Source: Clostridia bacterium
Lineage (GTDB): Bacteria > Bacillota > Clostridia > Oscillospirales > CAG-272
Direction of reading: 5' to 3'
DNA length: 51,390 nt
Assembly (NCBI GenBank): GCA_017504205.1
Contig: JAFVRO010000018.1
Span: 1-51,390 of the forward strand
The position numbers were made by a program, and so were the translations under genes. The notes below the pieces were generated by a model. It saw nothing but the letters and a program-made list of their open reading frames with translations, searched no databases and was not told where the DNA came from. Numbering within the stretch: the first letter of the stretch is position 1; each line of letters starts with the position of its first letter. Below, one piece after another: positions 17,238 through 27,463 of the stretch.

Positions 17238-20200
17238 AATCACTTGAAATGTACGGTTTTAAATCTTTTCCGGACCGTACAAAACTGACCTTTGAACAGG
17301 GAACTACGGTTATAGTAGGACCTAACGGAAGCGGAAAATCAAATATCGCAGACGCCATGAAATGGGTACTCGGGGAGATATCCACAAAAAGCATCAGAGG
17401 CGCTAAGATGGAGGACATCATCTTCAGCGGTACCGAATCGCGTAAGCCTATGGGGTTTGCCGAGGTATCGGTCACATTTGATAATACCGACCCCGAAAAC
17501 CGTCTCGATTGCCCTTACGACGAGGTAACCGTCACAAGACGCTACTATCGCGCAGGGGAAAGTGAATATTTCATAAACCGCCGCGCCGTCCGACTTCGTG
17601 ATATCTATGAGCTGTTTATGAATACAGGTATCGGCCGTGACGGATATTCCATCATAGGTCAGGGTAAAATAGCTGAAATAATCTCACGCAAAAGCGAGGA
17701 GCGCCGCGGTATCTTTGAGGATGCGTCGGGAATTGCAAAATTCAGATTCAAGAAGAACGCCGCAGAAAAGAAGCTTGCCCAGACTCAGGATAATCTCACT
17801 CGCGTCAACGATATATTCCTCGAGGTCGAAAAGCAGATAGGCCCTCTCGAAAAGGAAGCGGAAAAGGCTAAAAAGGCTATCGTGCTTACCGAAAGAAAAA
17901 AGGAAGCGGATATCCGTCTTTGGCTCTACGATTCAGAAAGACTCAGAACTGAGATCGAAAAGCTCAGTGAGATCCTCTCCCGCGCAGATTTTGACGTACA
18001 GAATCTTGCCGACGCACTTGAGGATATAAGACAGCAGAGTGAAAGACTTCTCGAAAAATCTCAAAGCAATAAGTCCGACTCTGAAAGACTCTATAATGAG
18101 ATCCGTATGCAGACGGACGAAAACTTCCGCCTTGAAAGCGATTACAGACTTGCAGAGCGTAATGTCACCCATATACGCGAACTCTGTGACTCAGCGCGCG
18201 AAAGCCTTGCAAGATACGCCGAGATGATCGAAAACGAAAAACGTGCAATTGAACAAAGACGCGCACAGATAGAATCAGGTCTTACAAGGCTTGAGGAACT
18301 TTCAGAGCAGCAGGAGAACCTTAACGCCGCAAAAGTCGAGACACTTAAACGTATCCAGACGCTTAAATCGATGGCTGATGACATATTTGCCGATATAAGC
18401 GCACTGGAAGAGGAGCTTAACGGCATCAGAACGCAGATCGCCGTTATGCAGAACTCCAATACCGCAGGCTCAGACAAAAACGCCTCCGCCGAAAAGGAGA
18501 TCGAAAAATACTCAAGCGCCAACGAGGATCTTACCCGTCAGTGCGAGGATAAGGAAAGACTGCTGGCATACTATACCGCAAATATAAATTCTCTGGCAGA
18601 GTCAATTCAGGAGCTTCGTGAAAGACTTGCAGAGCAGACCGCAGTCCGCGAACAAAATATGCAGGCACTTTCGTCTATGATATTCAACCGGGATTCGATA
18701 GCGCAGAGAATAGAAACCTACAGATCGCTTGAGGAGCAGTTCGACGGATATATCTCCAGCGTAAAGTACGTTATGAAATGCTATGCCGAGGGCGGAATAA
18801 AGGACAGATACGGTAATCCCGCAGGTACTGTTTACGGCCCTCTCTCAAAGGTGATATCCGTCGAGGATGAGTTTGTTATCGCTATAGAAACCGCGCTCGG
18901 CGCAAGTCTTCAGCACGTCGTCGTCGAAAACGAAGAGACGGCAAAGGCCGCAATGCTTGCCCTCAAAACTGCAGATAAAGGCAGAGCTACCTTCTTCCCA
19001 CTGACGTCTATGAAAGGTCAGTCACCGTCGAAAGAGGTTACTGACGCCGCAGGCTTTGAAGGATTTGTCTCCACCGCCGATAAGCTCGTTACCTGCGAGG
19101 GTAAATTCAAGAATATCGTGTCCTCACTGCTTGGCAGAACCGCAGTGTTTGATAATGTAGATAATGCCAACAAAGCAGCAAAGGCACTTGGTTACCGCAT
19201 AAGAATTGTCACGCTTGACGGTCAACAGATAAACGTAGGCGGCTCATTTACGGGCGGCTCGGTCAATCGAAGAGGCGGCGTTCTTTCAAGAGTTGCCGAA
19301 ATACGAAGACTTGAATCGGAAATGGCAGAACTCGAAAAGAGCGTCGCATCCTCAAGAGCTGAGGTTGAAACGCTTGATGACGTTATAGAAGATATTAACG
19401 TTGAGCTTGAGGAAAAGGAAAATAACAAGCAACTCGTCGAGGCAATGGCAAGCTCCGTTGTTCCTATGGTGGAAAAGCTTAAGGCACAGATCGAAGCAAA
19501 CTGTACGCTCATAGATAAAATGAACGAGGAACTTGCCCGGATGCGCTCCATGCACGCCGAATATGAGGAAAGAATTGCAGAGCTTGAGGCCGAATCCGAT
19601 CAACTCTTAAAGCGTATAAGTGAACTGAAAACCCTTCGTAGCGACAAAAGCATCGAAGCAAACAGCGCAGAGGACGAGCTTTCCAAAATCAACGCAGATC
19701 TTACAGAGTTGCTTATAACCGTTTCAGGTGTTCATAAGGATCTTGACACCGAGAATGCCTTTATAAAAACATCTCAGGATAAGCTCGCCGAGCTTGAGTC
19801 ATCTGTAGAAAGCCTTGAACAAAAGATCGAAGGCTACCTTTCGCGCATCGAAGAGCTTAAAGAAAAGTGCATAGTCAACAGACAGATGGCGGCAGAGGGC
19901 GAGCAAAGACTTGCCGCTCTTACCGAGCAAAGAGCCTCAATAGAGCAGACCGGATCAGATTTTGAAGCAAGACTGTCCGAGATCAATAAGCGCACCACCG
20001 AGCTTATCGCTCAGAAGGAATCCGCATATAGTCTCAGAACCGTTACCGCCGCAAAGCTCGAAACCCTTCAGGCAGAGGAGGATAAGCTCCTTCCCATGCT
20101 GTTTGACCTGTACGGACTTACCCGCGCAGATGCACTTGAACTGGGATACCCCCCTATCAGCGACAGTGAGCGCGAATCCTGGGTCGCAGTTCAGACAGAA

Positions 20201-20860
20201 TGCAAAAATAAGCTTCGTTATATCGGCTCCGTAGACTTTGACGCAGTAAGTAAATACGAATCTATCAAAGAAAGATACGATACGATGTCCGAGCAGCTTG
20301 CCGACCTCCGTGAAGCAGAGGCAAAGATACTTAACGAGATCAAGGGCCTTGAGCGTAATATGGAGAAGACCTTCAAGGACGCCTTCGACCGCATTAACGA
20401 GAACTTCGGCAAGGTCTTCAAGGAACTGTTTGGCGGAGGACACGCAGAAATCTTGCTGACCGAGCCCGACGACGTGCTCTCAAGCGGAATTGAGATCAAG
20501 GCAGCACCTCCCGGAAAGATCATCAAGAGCCTTATGCAGCTCTCGGGCGGTGAGCAATCCTTCGTTGCCATAGCACTCTTCTTTGCAACTCTTCAGGTCA
20601 ACCCCACCCCGTTCTGTATACTCGACGAGATCGAGGCGGCTCTTGACGATGCAAACGTAGCAAGATTTGCAAGCTATATCAAACGTTATTCCAACGAAAC
20701 ACAGTTTATACTTATATCGCACAGACGCGGCACAATGGAAGCGGCAGAGAGACTCTACGGAGTAACGATGCCCGAGAGAGGTATTTCAAAGATCCTCGGT
20801 CTCGTCCTGAGCGAAATCGCAAGAAAAGGAGAAAAAGAACTCGATGGGCTTTTTAGATAG
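17228..20860 (+). CDS. smc: chromosome segregation protein SMC
   Basis: SMC (1210 residues) is the ATPase of the condensin complex with ScpA/ScpB. It starts at TTG 17228, preceded by GGAGG 7 bases upstream; this start gives the family beginning MYLKSLEMYGFKSFPD. Walker A GPNGSGKSN is at 31-39. Two long coiled coils flank a hinge (about 515-680, with GGSFTGGS near its end). The ABC signature LSGGEQ and Walker B CILDEIEAALDD lie near 1103-1140. The last 17 bases overlap ftsY. Length and parts are normal. Confidence 0.97.
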   Translation: MYLKSLEMYGFKSFPDRTKLTFEQGTTVIVGPNGSGKSNIADAMKWVLGEISTKSIRGAKMEDIIFSGTESRKPMGFAEVSVTFDNTDPENRLDCPYDEVTVTRRYYRAGESEYFINRRAVRLRDIYELFMNTGIGRDGYSIIGQGKIAEIISRKSEERRGIFEDASGIAKFRFKKNAAEKKLAQTQDNLTRVNDIFLEVEKQIGPLEKEAEKAKKAIVLTERKKEADIRLWLYDSERLRTEIEKLSEILSRADFDVQNLADALEDIRQQSERLLEKSQSNKSDSERLYNEIRMQTDENFRLESDYRLAERNVTHIRELCDSARESLARYAEMIENEKRAIEQRRAQIESGLTRLEELSEQQENLNAAKVETLKRIQTLKSMADDIFADISALEEELNGIRTQIAVMQNSNTAGSDKNASAEKEIEKYSSANEDLTRQCEDKERLLAYYTANINSLAESIQELRERLAEQTAVREQNMQALSSMIFNRDSIAQRIETYRSLEEQFDGYISSVKYVMKCYAEGGIKDRYGNPAGTVYGPLSKVISVEDEFVIAIETALGASLQHVVVENEETAKAAMLALKTADKGRATFFPLTSMKGQSPSKEVTDAAGFEGFVSTADKLVTCEGKFKNIVSSLLGRTAVFDNVDNANKAAKALGYRIRIVTLDGQQINVGGSFTGGSVNRRGGVLSRVAEIRRLESEMAELEKSVASSRAEVETLDDVIEDINVELEEKENNKQLVEAMASSVVPMVEKLKAQIEANCTLIDKMNEELARMRSMHAEYEERIAELEAESDQLLKRISELKTLRSDKSIEANSAEDELSKINADLTELLITVSGVHKDLDTENAFIKTSQDKLAELESSVESLEQKIEGYLSRIEELKEKCIVNRQMAAEGEQRLAALTEQRASIEQTGSDFEARLSEINKRTTELIAQKESAYSLRTVTAAKLETLQAEEDKLLPMLFDLYGLTRADALELGYPPISDSERESWVAVQTECKNKLRYIGSVDFDAVSKYESIKERYDTMSEQLADLREAEAKILNEIKGLERNMEKTFKDAFDRINENFGKVFKELFGGGHAEILLTEPDDVLSSGIEIKAAPPGKIIKSLMQLSGGEQSFVAIALFFATLQVNPTPFCILDEIEAALDDANVARFASYIKRYSNETQFILISHRRGTMEAAERLYGVTMPERGISKILGLVLSEIARKGEKELDGLFR

Positions 20861-21752
20861 ACTTAAAGAGGGACTCCGAAAGACAAAGAATGCCCTCTTC
20901 GGAAAAATTCATAACCTGCTTTCCGCCTTCGTGCGTGTAGATGAGGATATGCTTGAAGAACTTGAGGAGCTTCTGATAATGTCCGATATAGGCGTTAACG
21001 CTACCGAGGAAATTATCGAAAGACTCCGCGAGGAGATCAAGGACGGCAGACTTAAGGAAAAGGAACAGGTTGAGCAGACACTTAAAAATATCCTTGGCAA
21101 AATGATACAGGACGGCGAACCCCTGAAACTTGATACCACACCTTCCGTGGTTTTCGTTATCGGAGTCAACGGCGCAGGTAAGACTACGTCAATAGGTAAA
21201 ATTTCCAACCAGCTCCGACAGCAGGGCAAAAAAGTAGTGGTTGCCGCCGCAGATACCTTCAGAGCCGCTGCGATCGATCAGCTTGCAGTGTGGTGCGAAA
21301 GATCAAAGGTGGATATCGTAAAGCATACCGAGGGCTCAGACCCTGCGGCAGTCGTGTTCGATGCCATCGCGTACGCCAAGAGCCATGGCGCAGACGTCCT
21401 CATTATAGATACTGCAGGCAGACTCCATAACAAGAAAAATCTTATGAACGAGCTTGCTAAGATCAACCGCGTGATAGACCGCGAGCTTCCGGGCGCATCC
21501 AGAGAAAATCTGCTGGTCCTCGACGCAACCACAGGACAGAATGCCATCCTTCAGGCAAAGGAATTCAGTAACGCCGCAAATATCACCGGATTGATCCTTA
21601 ATAAGCTCGACGGTACCGCAAAGGGCGGAATAGTCATCTCCATCAAGAAGGAACTCGGTATTCCCGTAAAATTCATCGGCGTAGGCGAGAAGATCGACGA
21701 TATGCAGCCGTTTAACGCATCGGAATTCATTGACGCTCTGTTTGAAGCATAA
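20844..21752 (+). CDS. ftsY: signal recognition particle receptor FtsY
   Basis: FtsY (302 residues) is the membrane-associated SRP receptor GTPase that hands nascent membrane proteins to SecYEG. A short N-domain without a long acidic A-region (typical of Gram-positives) is followed by the G-domain: GVNGAGKTT (107-115), the DTFRAAA segment, DTAGR and the TKLD-type NKLDGTAKGG. It overlaps smc by 17 bases, with AAAAGGAG upstream inside smc. The smc-ftsY pairing is standard. Confidence 0.96.
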   Translation: MGFLDRLKEGLRKTKNALFGKIHNLLSAFVRVDEDMLEELEELLIMSDIGVNATEEIIERLREEIKDGRLKEKEQVEQTLKNILGKMIQDGEPLKLDTTPSVVFVIGVNGAGKTTSIGKISNQLRQQGKKVVVAAADTFRAAAIDQLAVWCERSKVDIVKHTEGSDPAAVVFDAIAYAKSHGADVLIIDTAGRLHNKKNLMNELAKINRVIDRELPGASRENLLVLDATTGQNAILQAKEFSNAANITGLILNKLDGTAKGGIVISIKKELGIPVKFIGVGEKIDDMQPFNASEFIDALFEA

Positions 21753-21766
21753 GTGAGGTAAATACT

Positions 21767-22378
21767 GTGAAAATTGTTTTTGCATCAGCAAATAAAAATA
21801 AGATCAGAGAGATCCAGACGCTTATGAGAGAATATCTCGGTGACGGTATCGAGGTGCTCTCACTTGCCGATATCGGATTTTTCGACGATATCGAGGAAAC
21901 GGGAGAGACGTTCGCTGAAAATGCCTTGATAAAGGCTAAGGTGGCGGCAGGATTTGGCTATATAGCCCTTGCCGACGATTCGGGCCTCTCCGTTGAAGCA
22001 CTCGACGGAGCACCGGGCGTTTACTCCGCTCGTTATTGCGGTCACCACGGAAGCGACGAGGAAAACAACGCAAAGCTCCTGAATGAACTCAAGGGAGTAA
22101 GTCACCGCAATGCGGCATATATCTGCGCCATCGCTTGCGCATTCCCCGACGGCAGAGAACCTATCATAACTATGGGTGACGTTCAGGGTGAAATCCTTGT
22201 AAGCCCACGCGGTAAAGGCGGATTTGGCTATGATCCACTCTTCTGGTACGATCCTTACGGAAAGACGTTTGCCGAGATAACCGCCGAAGAAAAGAACGCC
22301 ATCAGCCACCGCGCAAAAGCGGTTGCCCGTATGTGTGCAAATCTTGCTCCTATTATTAAGGAATACGAAAGTAAATAA
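21767..22378 (+). CDS. rdgB: XTP/dITP diphosphohydrolase (RdgB/HAM1)
   Basis: This 203-residue house-cleaning enzyme hydrolyses non-canonical purine triphosphates (dITP, XTP) to monophosphates. Family marks are the SANKNKIREIQ start (8-18), the ENALIKAK stretch, ALADDSGLSVEALDGAPGVYSARY and the GFGYDPLF signature. The start is GTG at 21767 with GAGG upstream, 14 bases after ftsY. Residues and length are typical. Confidence 0.93.
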   Translation: MKIVFASANKNKIREIQTLMREYLGDGIEVLSLADIGFFDDIEETGETFAENALIKAKVAAGFGYIALADDSGLSVEALDGAPGVYSARYCGHHGSDEENNAKLLNELKGVSHRNAAYICAIACAFPDGREPIITMGDVQGEILVSPRGKGGFGYDPLFWYDPYGKTFAEITAEEKNAISHRAKAVARMCANLAPIIKEYESK

Positions 22379-22403
22379 TTGACATATCCCGAAAGGCAAA
22401 AAT

Positions 22404-22691
22404 ATGATAACAACAAAGCAAAGAGCCATCCTCAGAGGAATGGCAACCTCTATCCAACCAATCATTCAGGTCGGAAAAGGCGGACTTAACGAAAACCTTA
22501 TAAAGACCGTAAGCGATGCGCTTGAAGCAAGAGAACTTATCAAGCTTACCGTCCTTGAAAACAGCGAGGAAACTCCGGCATCCGCCGCACATGCTCTGGC
22601 AGAAGCCACAGGCGCAGACGTAGTGGCGGTTATAGGTAAAAAAGTGGTGCTTTACCGAGAATCGTCAACCAAGAAAACCATTGAGATCTGA
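22404..22691 (+). CDS. yhbY: YhbY family RNA-binding protein (CRM domain)
   Basis: The 95-residue protein is a stand-alone CRM domain, which in bacteria associates with pre-50S ribosomal particles. It contains QIGKGGLNENLIKTV-type and ARELIKLTVLEN segments with the G-K-G-G loop of the family. It lies between rdgB and nadD, an order shared by many Firmicutes. GAAAGG is placed before the ATG. A role in 50S assembly fits the rsfS gene downstream. Confidence 0.9.
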   Translation: MITTKQRAILRGMATSIQPIIQVGKGGLNENLIKTVSDALEARELIKLTVLENSEETPASAAHALAEATGADVVAVIGKKVVLYRESSTKKTIEI

Positions 22692-22707
22692 TTAAAGGGC
22701 TAATAAT

Positions 22708-23394
22708 ATGCAATCCGAATTCAAAACAAAAATCGGAATATACGGCGGTACATTTTCACCTATCCATATAGGACATATAGTAAGCGCACTGTCCTTTAAA
22801 AAGCAGTTTGGATTGGACAGGCTTATAATAATGCCCGCATCCGTCCCACCTCATAAAACCTTGAAGGACGGCGTTTCGGCGGAGCACAGATACAATATGT
22901 GCCTTAAAGCATTTGAAAACGTGTCTGGCGTGGAGGTATCCAGACTTGAGATCGACCGTGTCGGAAAAAGTTATACCTTCGATACCGTTTCCGCTATCAG
23001 GAGTCTTTATCCCGATTCAGAGCTGTATTTGCTTTGCGGAACCGATATGATACTGACATTCGACGAGTGGTACAGATATGACGAGCTTCTTTATATGATA
23101 AACCTGGTTTACGCCCGCCGCGAAAGTGACGAAAGTATCGGAGAAGAACTTGAAAAAAAGATAACTAAGTACCGATCTGAATTCGCCGCATCCGTCCGAC
23201 TCCTCAGCCTTGACGCATCTGTGCTCAGTGTGTATCCCGAATTTGAAGATATGGTAAAAAAACTTGGTAATAAAGTTAACGATAATATCTCCTCAACCCT
23301 CGTTCGAAATCTTCTTGCCAAAGGAAAAAGCGCGAACGCACTGTTGCCTTGTAAGGTCGTTGAATATATTAACGCAAACGGTCTATATGTCTGA
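22708..23394 (+). CDS. nadD: nicotinate-nucleotide adenylyltransferase
   Basis: NadD (228 residues) makes deamido-NAD from nicotinate mononucleotide and ATP. The nucleotidyltransferase motif reads GGTFSPIHIGH at about 12-22, where most members have GGTFDPxHxGH; both histidines are kept and the Asp-to-Ser change is a minor variation. The C-terminal ISSTLVRNLL matches the family ISSTxIR motif. The normal companions yqeK and rsfS follow directly. Confidence 0.93.
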   Translation: MQSEFKTKIGIYGGTFSPIHIGHIVSALSFKKQFGLDRLIIMPASVPPHKTLKDGVSAEHRYNMCLKAFENVSGVEVSRLEIDRVGKSYTFDTVSAIRSLYPDSELYLLCGTDMILTFDEWYRYDELLYMINLVYARRESDESIGEELEKKITKYRSEFAASVRLLSLDASVLSVYPEFEDMVKKLGNKVNDNISSTLVRNLLAKGKSANALLPCKVVEYINANGLYV

Positions 23395-23406
23395 CAGAGG
23401 TGCAAT

Positions 23407-24054
23407 ATGACTGAAATAACGGATTCGGTAATATCCCGACTTCGCGAGTATGTTACGGCCACACTGTCTCACCACCGCGCACAGCATACGTTCGGTGTTG
23501 AGCGAACCGCAGTCCATATGGCAGAACTTCTTCTGCCCGAAAAAATCGCAGACGTAAGGTGTGCCGCACTGCTTCACGATATAACTAAGGAATTTAACTT
23601 AAAAAAACACTTGCAAATCATTCAGGAGTGCGGTATAATAATTAGTGATGATTATAAGACCACTCCAAGCCTGCTCCATGCGATAACCGCAACAGCGGTG
23701 ATCCCATCAATCTTTCCCGAACTTGCAACAGACGAGATATTGAGTGCGGTCAGATGGCATACGACAGGCAAGCCCGATATGTCGGTGATGGAAAAAATAA
23801 TATTCCTTGCTGACTTTATTGAGGATGGCAGAACTTATGAAAGCTGCCTCAGGGTTCGTGAGTATTATCTGAGCGCCGACATGAAAGGTATGACGTTGAC
23901 GCAAAGATTGCATCATCTTGATCTTACTACACTCGAATGCCTTGATTCAATGATCAGGGTTCTTGAAAGGGAACGCGTTCTCGTCTGCCCCGACAGCACG
24001 GAAGCGCGCGATGCCCTGAAGCTAAGTTTAATGAAAGGAAATAAAAATGGATAA
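23407..24054 (+). CDS. yqeK: HD-domain hydrolase YqeK (diadenosine tetraphosphatase)
   Basis: The 215-residue protein is an HD-superfamily phosphohydrolase. Metal ligands appear as H27 in HTFGVERTA, the HD pair in ALLHDITKE (about 54-62) and a further His in VRWHTTG followed by a FLADFIED acidic patch. YqeK hydrolyses Ap4A symmetrically to ADP. It lies 12 bases after nadD, and its end overlaps rsfS by 8 bases, so the three are translated together. Confidence 0.9.
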   Translation: MTEITDSVISRLREYVTATLSHHRAQHTFGVERTAVHMAELLLPEKIADVRCAALLHDITKEFNLKKHLQIIQECGIIISDDYKTTPSLLHAITATAVIPSIFPELATDEILSAVRWHTTGKPDMSVMEKIIFLADFIEDGRTYESCLRVREYYLSADMKGMTLTQRLHHLDLTTLECLDSMIRVLERERVLVCPDSTEARDALKLSLMKGNKNG

Positions 24055-24484
24055 CATCAACAGAGAACAAATTTATGCCGCAAATGCAGACATAAACCTC
24101 CCCGACCTCTCAAATGCTACCCCTCTTGAAATTGCTGAGGGCATACACCAGGTGCTTTATAAAAAGAAGGGAAGAAATATACAGGTTATCGAGGTTAAAG
24201 AAAAAACCGTTATCGCAGACTTCTTCGTGCTCAGCTCTGCAACCTCAGGAACTCAGGCAAGAGCTCTTGCCGAGATAGTCGTTGAGAAGCTTAAGGAAGC
24301 AGGTGTGCGCCCCATAAGAGTTGAAGGACTCGGTGAGCGCAGATGCGAATGGGCTGTTGTCGATTACGGTAGCGTAATGGTTCACGTATTTACACGGGAA
24401 GCCCGCGAGTTTTACAACCTCGACAGACTTTATAGCGGAACGGGAGAGGTTTATACAATGCTCCCGAACGGTGATGAGGATTAA
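24047..24484 (+). CDS. rsfS: ribosome silencing factor RsfS
   Basis: RsfS (145 residues) binds L14 on the 50S subunit and blocks joining during starvation or assembly. The core begins after a 35-residue lead with the family stretch [21 protein letters not shown], continues with [22 protein letters not shown] and ends near [10 protein letters not shown]. The start ATG overlaps the yqeK stop, with AAAGGAAA just upstream. The N-terminal lead is longer than usual. Its target L14 is encoded at 38304-38672. Confidence 0.94.
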   Translation: MDNINREQIYAANADINLPDLSNATPLEIAEGIHQVLYKKKGRNIQVIEVKEKTVIADFFVLSSATSGTQARALAEIVVEKLKEAGVRPIRVEGLGERRCEWAVVDYGSVMVHVFTREAREFYNLDRLYSGTGEVYTMLPNGDED

Positions 24485-24552
24485 TTAAATTTGTCAATGC
24501 TAAATGCGCCCGCAAAACGCAAGCGGACGGCGTGAAAGGAATATATAAAGCT

Positions 24553-26955
24553 ATGAAATACGATTATACTTCAATAGAAAAAAAGTGGCAAAAGCGTTGG
24601 GACGAGCTTGAAGCGTTCAAAACGGGTACCGACTATTCTAAACCCAAATACTTTACTCTCGTAGAGTTTCCGTATCCCTCAGGTCAGGGTCTGCACATCG
24701 GACACCCTCGCCCCTATACTGCTATGGATATCGTCTCAAGAAAGAAGAGAATGCAGGGCTATAACGTCCTATTTCCGATGGGATGGGACGCATTTGGTCT
24801 TCCTACCGAAAACTATGCGATCAAAAATAAGATCCAACCCTCAATAGTAACCGAAAGAAATGTTGCACGCTTTAAGCAGCAGCTAAAAATGATGGGATTT
24901 TCCTTCGACTGGTCAAGAGAGATCAATACCACCGATCCGAACTACGTTAAGTGGACGCAGTGGATATTCCTTCAGCTCTTCAAGCACGGCCTTGCATATA
25001 AAAAGGAAATGGCAGTAAACTTCTGCACATCCTGTAAGTGTGTTCTTGCAAACGAAGAGGTCGTAAATGGCGTTTGTGAAAGATGCGGAAGCGAGGTCGT
25101 CCATAAGGTAAAGAGTCAGTGGATGCTCAAGATCACAGAGTACGCTGACAGACTTATCGATGATCTCGAGGGACTTGACTTCATAGAGAGAGTTAAAACT
25201 CAGGAGATCAACTGGATCGGACGCTCACACGGCGCAGAGGTAAAATTCAATACCACCGAGGGCGACGTTATAACCGTATATACCACACGCCCCGATACAC
25301 TGTTCGGCGCAACCTATATGGTAATAGCGCCCGAATACGCACTTATTGAAAAGTGGAAGAACGTACTTAATAACTATGACGAGATAATCGCATATAAAGA
25401 AGCCGCAGCGAAAAAATCGGATTTCGAGCGTACCGAACTCGTCAAGGAAAAAACCGGCGTTATGCTTGATGGCATCAAAGCTATTAACCCCGTGAACGGT
25501 AAGGAAATTCCTATCTTCGTTTCCGATTACGTCCTTGCTACCTACGGTACCGGCGCAATTATGGCGGTTCCTGCACATGATACCCGTGACTGGGATTTTG
25601 CAAAGGCGTTCAACCTTCCAATCATTGAGGTGGTAGCAGGCGGAAACGTTCAGGAGGAGGCTTATACCGACGTTGCAACGGGTATTATGTGTAACTCCGA
25701 CTTCCTCAACGGACTTGAGGTCGCAGAGGCAAAGGAAAAGATTATTGAATGGCTTACAGAAAAGGGAATAGGCGAGAAGAAAACTAATTTCAAACTTCGT
25801 GACTGGGTATTCTCACGTCAGAGATATTGGGGTGAGCCCGTTCCGCTCGTATATTGCGAGCATTGCGGTAAGTGGATCCCGATCCCCGAGGATCAGCTCC
25901 CCGTAACACTTCCCGAGGTCGAGCATTATGAGCCCACCGATACCGGCGAGTCACCCCTTGCTCACTGTGACGGTTGGGTAAACACTACTTGCCCTGTCTG
26001 CGGAGGACCTGCAAAGCGCGAAACCGATACCATGCCTAACTGGGCAGGATCATCCTGGTATTTCCTCCGCTATTGCGATCCCACAAATAATGAAGCACTT
26101 GCTTCAAGCGAAGCACTCGACTATTGGATGCCCGTTGACTGGTATAATGGCGGTATGGAGCACGTTACTCTCCACCTTCTCTACTCAAGATTCTGGGCAA
26201 AATTCCTCTACGATATCGGCGTTATAAAATGTAAAGAGCCCTATCTCAAGAGAACGGCTCACGGTATGATACTCGGCGAGAACGGTGAGAAAATGTCCAA
26301 GTCCCGCGGAAACGTTATTAATCCCGACGATATCGTACGAGATTACGGTGCAGACTCACTAAGACTCTACGAAATGTTCATCGGCGACTTCGAAAAATCA
26401 GCTCCCTGGTCACAGGCAAGCATAAAGGGCTGTAAGAGATTCCTCGAAAGAATCGCAGGCCTTACCGAAATGCTTACCGATAAGGTCAACCCCTCCCTTG
26501 AGGCATCCCTCCATAAGACCATCAAAAAGGTTACCCTCGACATCGACGATATGAAGTTCAATACTGCAATAGCTGCAATGATGAGCTTCGTAAACGAAGT
26601 GTATGAGGCAGGCTCTCTTACCAAGGCTCAGCTTGAGGCACTTGTAGGATTGCTCTGTCCCTTCGCGCCTCACCTCGCAGAAGAAATTTGGGAAACCCTC
26701 GGAAACACCACTCTGCTCTCACTTGCTAAATGGCCTGAATACGACGAGTCAAAGACCGTCGATAACGAGGTGGAAATCGCTATCCAGATAAACGGCAAGC
26801 TTAAAGGAACAATGAAGCTCGCTATCAATACCCCTCGCGAGGATGCGATAGCGATAGCAAAGCAGGATCCCCGTATCGCCGCCCTTATCGAAGGAAAAAC
26901 TATCGTTAAGGAGATCGCAGTACCCAATAAGATCGTGAACATTGTCGTTCGCTGA
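24553..26955 (+). CDS. leuS: leucine--tRNA ligase
   Basis: LeuRS (800 residues from the chosen start) charges tRNA-Leu. The start [16 protein letters not shown] matches the family; the upstream in-frame GTG at 24532 would add seven untypical residues. HIGH is intact at 48-51 and KMSKS at 580-584. The CP1 editing domain (about 220-410) carries [13 protein letters not shown] and the [11 protein letters not shown] segment with the editing Asp. A C-C-rich zinc-type patch (CTSCK...CERCG) lies near 158-180. The 68 bases after rsfS hold no room for a T-box leader. Confidence 0.96.
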   Translation: MKYDYTSIEKKWQKRWDELEAFKTGTDYSKPKYFTLVEFPYPSGQGLHIGHPRPYTAMDIVSRKKRMQGYNVLFPMGWDAFGLPTENYAIKNKIQPSIVTERNVARFKQQLKMMGFSFDWSREINTTDPNYVKWTQWIFLQLFKHGLAYKKEMAVNFCTSCKCVLANEEVVNGVCERCGSEVVHKVKSQWMLKITEYADRLIDDLEGLDFIERVKTQEINWIGRSHGAEVKFNTTEGDVITVYTTRPDTLFGATYMVIAPEYALIEKWKNVLNNYDEIIAYKEAAAKKSDFERTELVKEKTGVMLDGIKAINPVNGKEIPIFVSDYVLATYGTGAIMAVPAHDTRDWDFAKAFNLPIIEVVAGGNVQEEAYTDVATGIMCNSDFLNGLEVAEAKEKIIEWLTEKGIGEKKTNFKLRDWVFSRQRYWGEPVPLVYCEHCGKWIPIPEDQLPVTLPEVEHYEPTDTGESPLAHCDGWVNTTCPVCGGPAKRETDTMPNWAGSSWYFLRYCDPTNNEALASSEALDYWMPVDWYNGGMEHVTLHLLYSRFWAKFLYDIGVIKCKEPYLKRTAHGMILGENGEKMSKSRGNVINPDDIVRDYGADSLRLYEMFIGDFEKSAPWSQASIKGCKRFLERIAGLTEMLTDKVNPSLEASLHKTIKKVTLDIDDMKFNTAIAAMMSFVNEVYEAGSLTKAQLEALVGLLCPFAPHLAEEIWETLGNTTLLSLAKWPEYDESKTVDNEVEIAIQINGKLKGTMKLAINTPREDAIAIAKQDPRIAALIEGKTIVKEIAVPNKIVNIVVR

Positions 26956-27005
26956 TTATACAAAGCCAATATTTAATAAAGTTGACAAAAAAATGAAAAA
27001 AACTA

Positions 27006-27034
27006 TTGACATAATCCAAATGTTGTAGTATAAT
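27006..27034 (+). promoter_or_regulatory. rpsU promoter
   Basis: TTGACA at 27006-27011 and TATAAT at 27029-27034 are perfect and 17 bases apart. The rpsU start codon is about 70 bases downstream. The 50 bases between leuS and this promoter hold a second TTGACA (26982-26987) without a matching -10. Confidence 0.88.
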
Positions 27035-27105
27035 AGCATTTAGAGAATTTTTGTTTGAATTTTTTCTCTTTTAATTGTTAACCACCGGAGGGAGGGAAAA
27101 AGATA

Positions 27106-27282
27106 ATGACCGAAGTAAGAGTAAAAGAGGGCGAGTCCCTTGATAGCGCTCTTCGCCGCTTCAAACGTCAATGTGCCAGAACAGGTATCCTTGCCGAACT
27201 TCGTAAAAGAGAACACTACGAGAAGCCGAGTGTAAAACGTAAGAAGAAGTCCGAAGCAGCAAGAAAACGCAAATATAAATAA
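27106..27282 (+). CDS. rpsU: 30S ribosomal protein S21
   Basis: This 58-codon gene encodes [19 protein letters not shown] and ends with a very basic tail ([15 protein letters not shown]), the normal form of bacterial S21. S21 binds the 3' end region of 16S rRNA near the anti-Shine-Dalgarno site and helps initiation. The ribosome binding site is doubled (GGAGGGAGGG). It is a monocistronic unit with its own promoter and a strong terminator; in many Firmicutes yqeY follows, but not here. Confidence 0.97.
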   Translation: MTEVRVKEGESLDSALRRFKRQCARTGILAELRKREHYEKPSVKRKKKSEAARKRKYK

Positions 27283-27293
27283 TTGCGCTTTGA

Positions 27294-27331
27294 GTGATGC
27301 TGATGTAACACATCAGCATCACATATTTTTT
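27294..27331 (+). terminator. rpsU terminator
   Basis: GTGATGCTGATGT (27294-27306) pairs perfectly with ACATCAGCATCAC (27310-27322) over a 3-base AAC loop, followed shortly by a T-run ending at 27331. It makes rpsU a single-gene transcript. Confidence 0.95.
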
Positions 27332-27398
27332 ACTTAAGAATTGTTTGTTTTATTCATAAAAAAATCAAATAAATTTGCAAAAAACATCATATAAGTGA

Positions 27399-27427
27399 TT
27401 GAAAAAAATCGCATTTTATGATATACT
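27399..27427 (+). promoter_or_regulatory. promoter of the L15-like/AI-2E gene pair
   Basis: TTGAAA (27399-27404) and TATACT (27422-27427) stand 17 bases apart. The next gene begins at 27464, giving a leader of roughly 30 bases. Confidence 0.7.
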
Positions 27428-27463
27428 AAAATATACACAAATATGCTTTGGACGGAGGTTAAG

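Noticed and set aside
24485..24552. T-box leader before leuS
   Set aside because: Only 68 bases separate rsfS and leuS, with no T-box core sequence or terminator.
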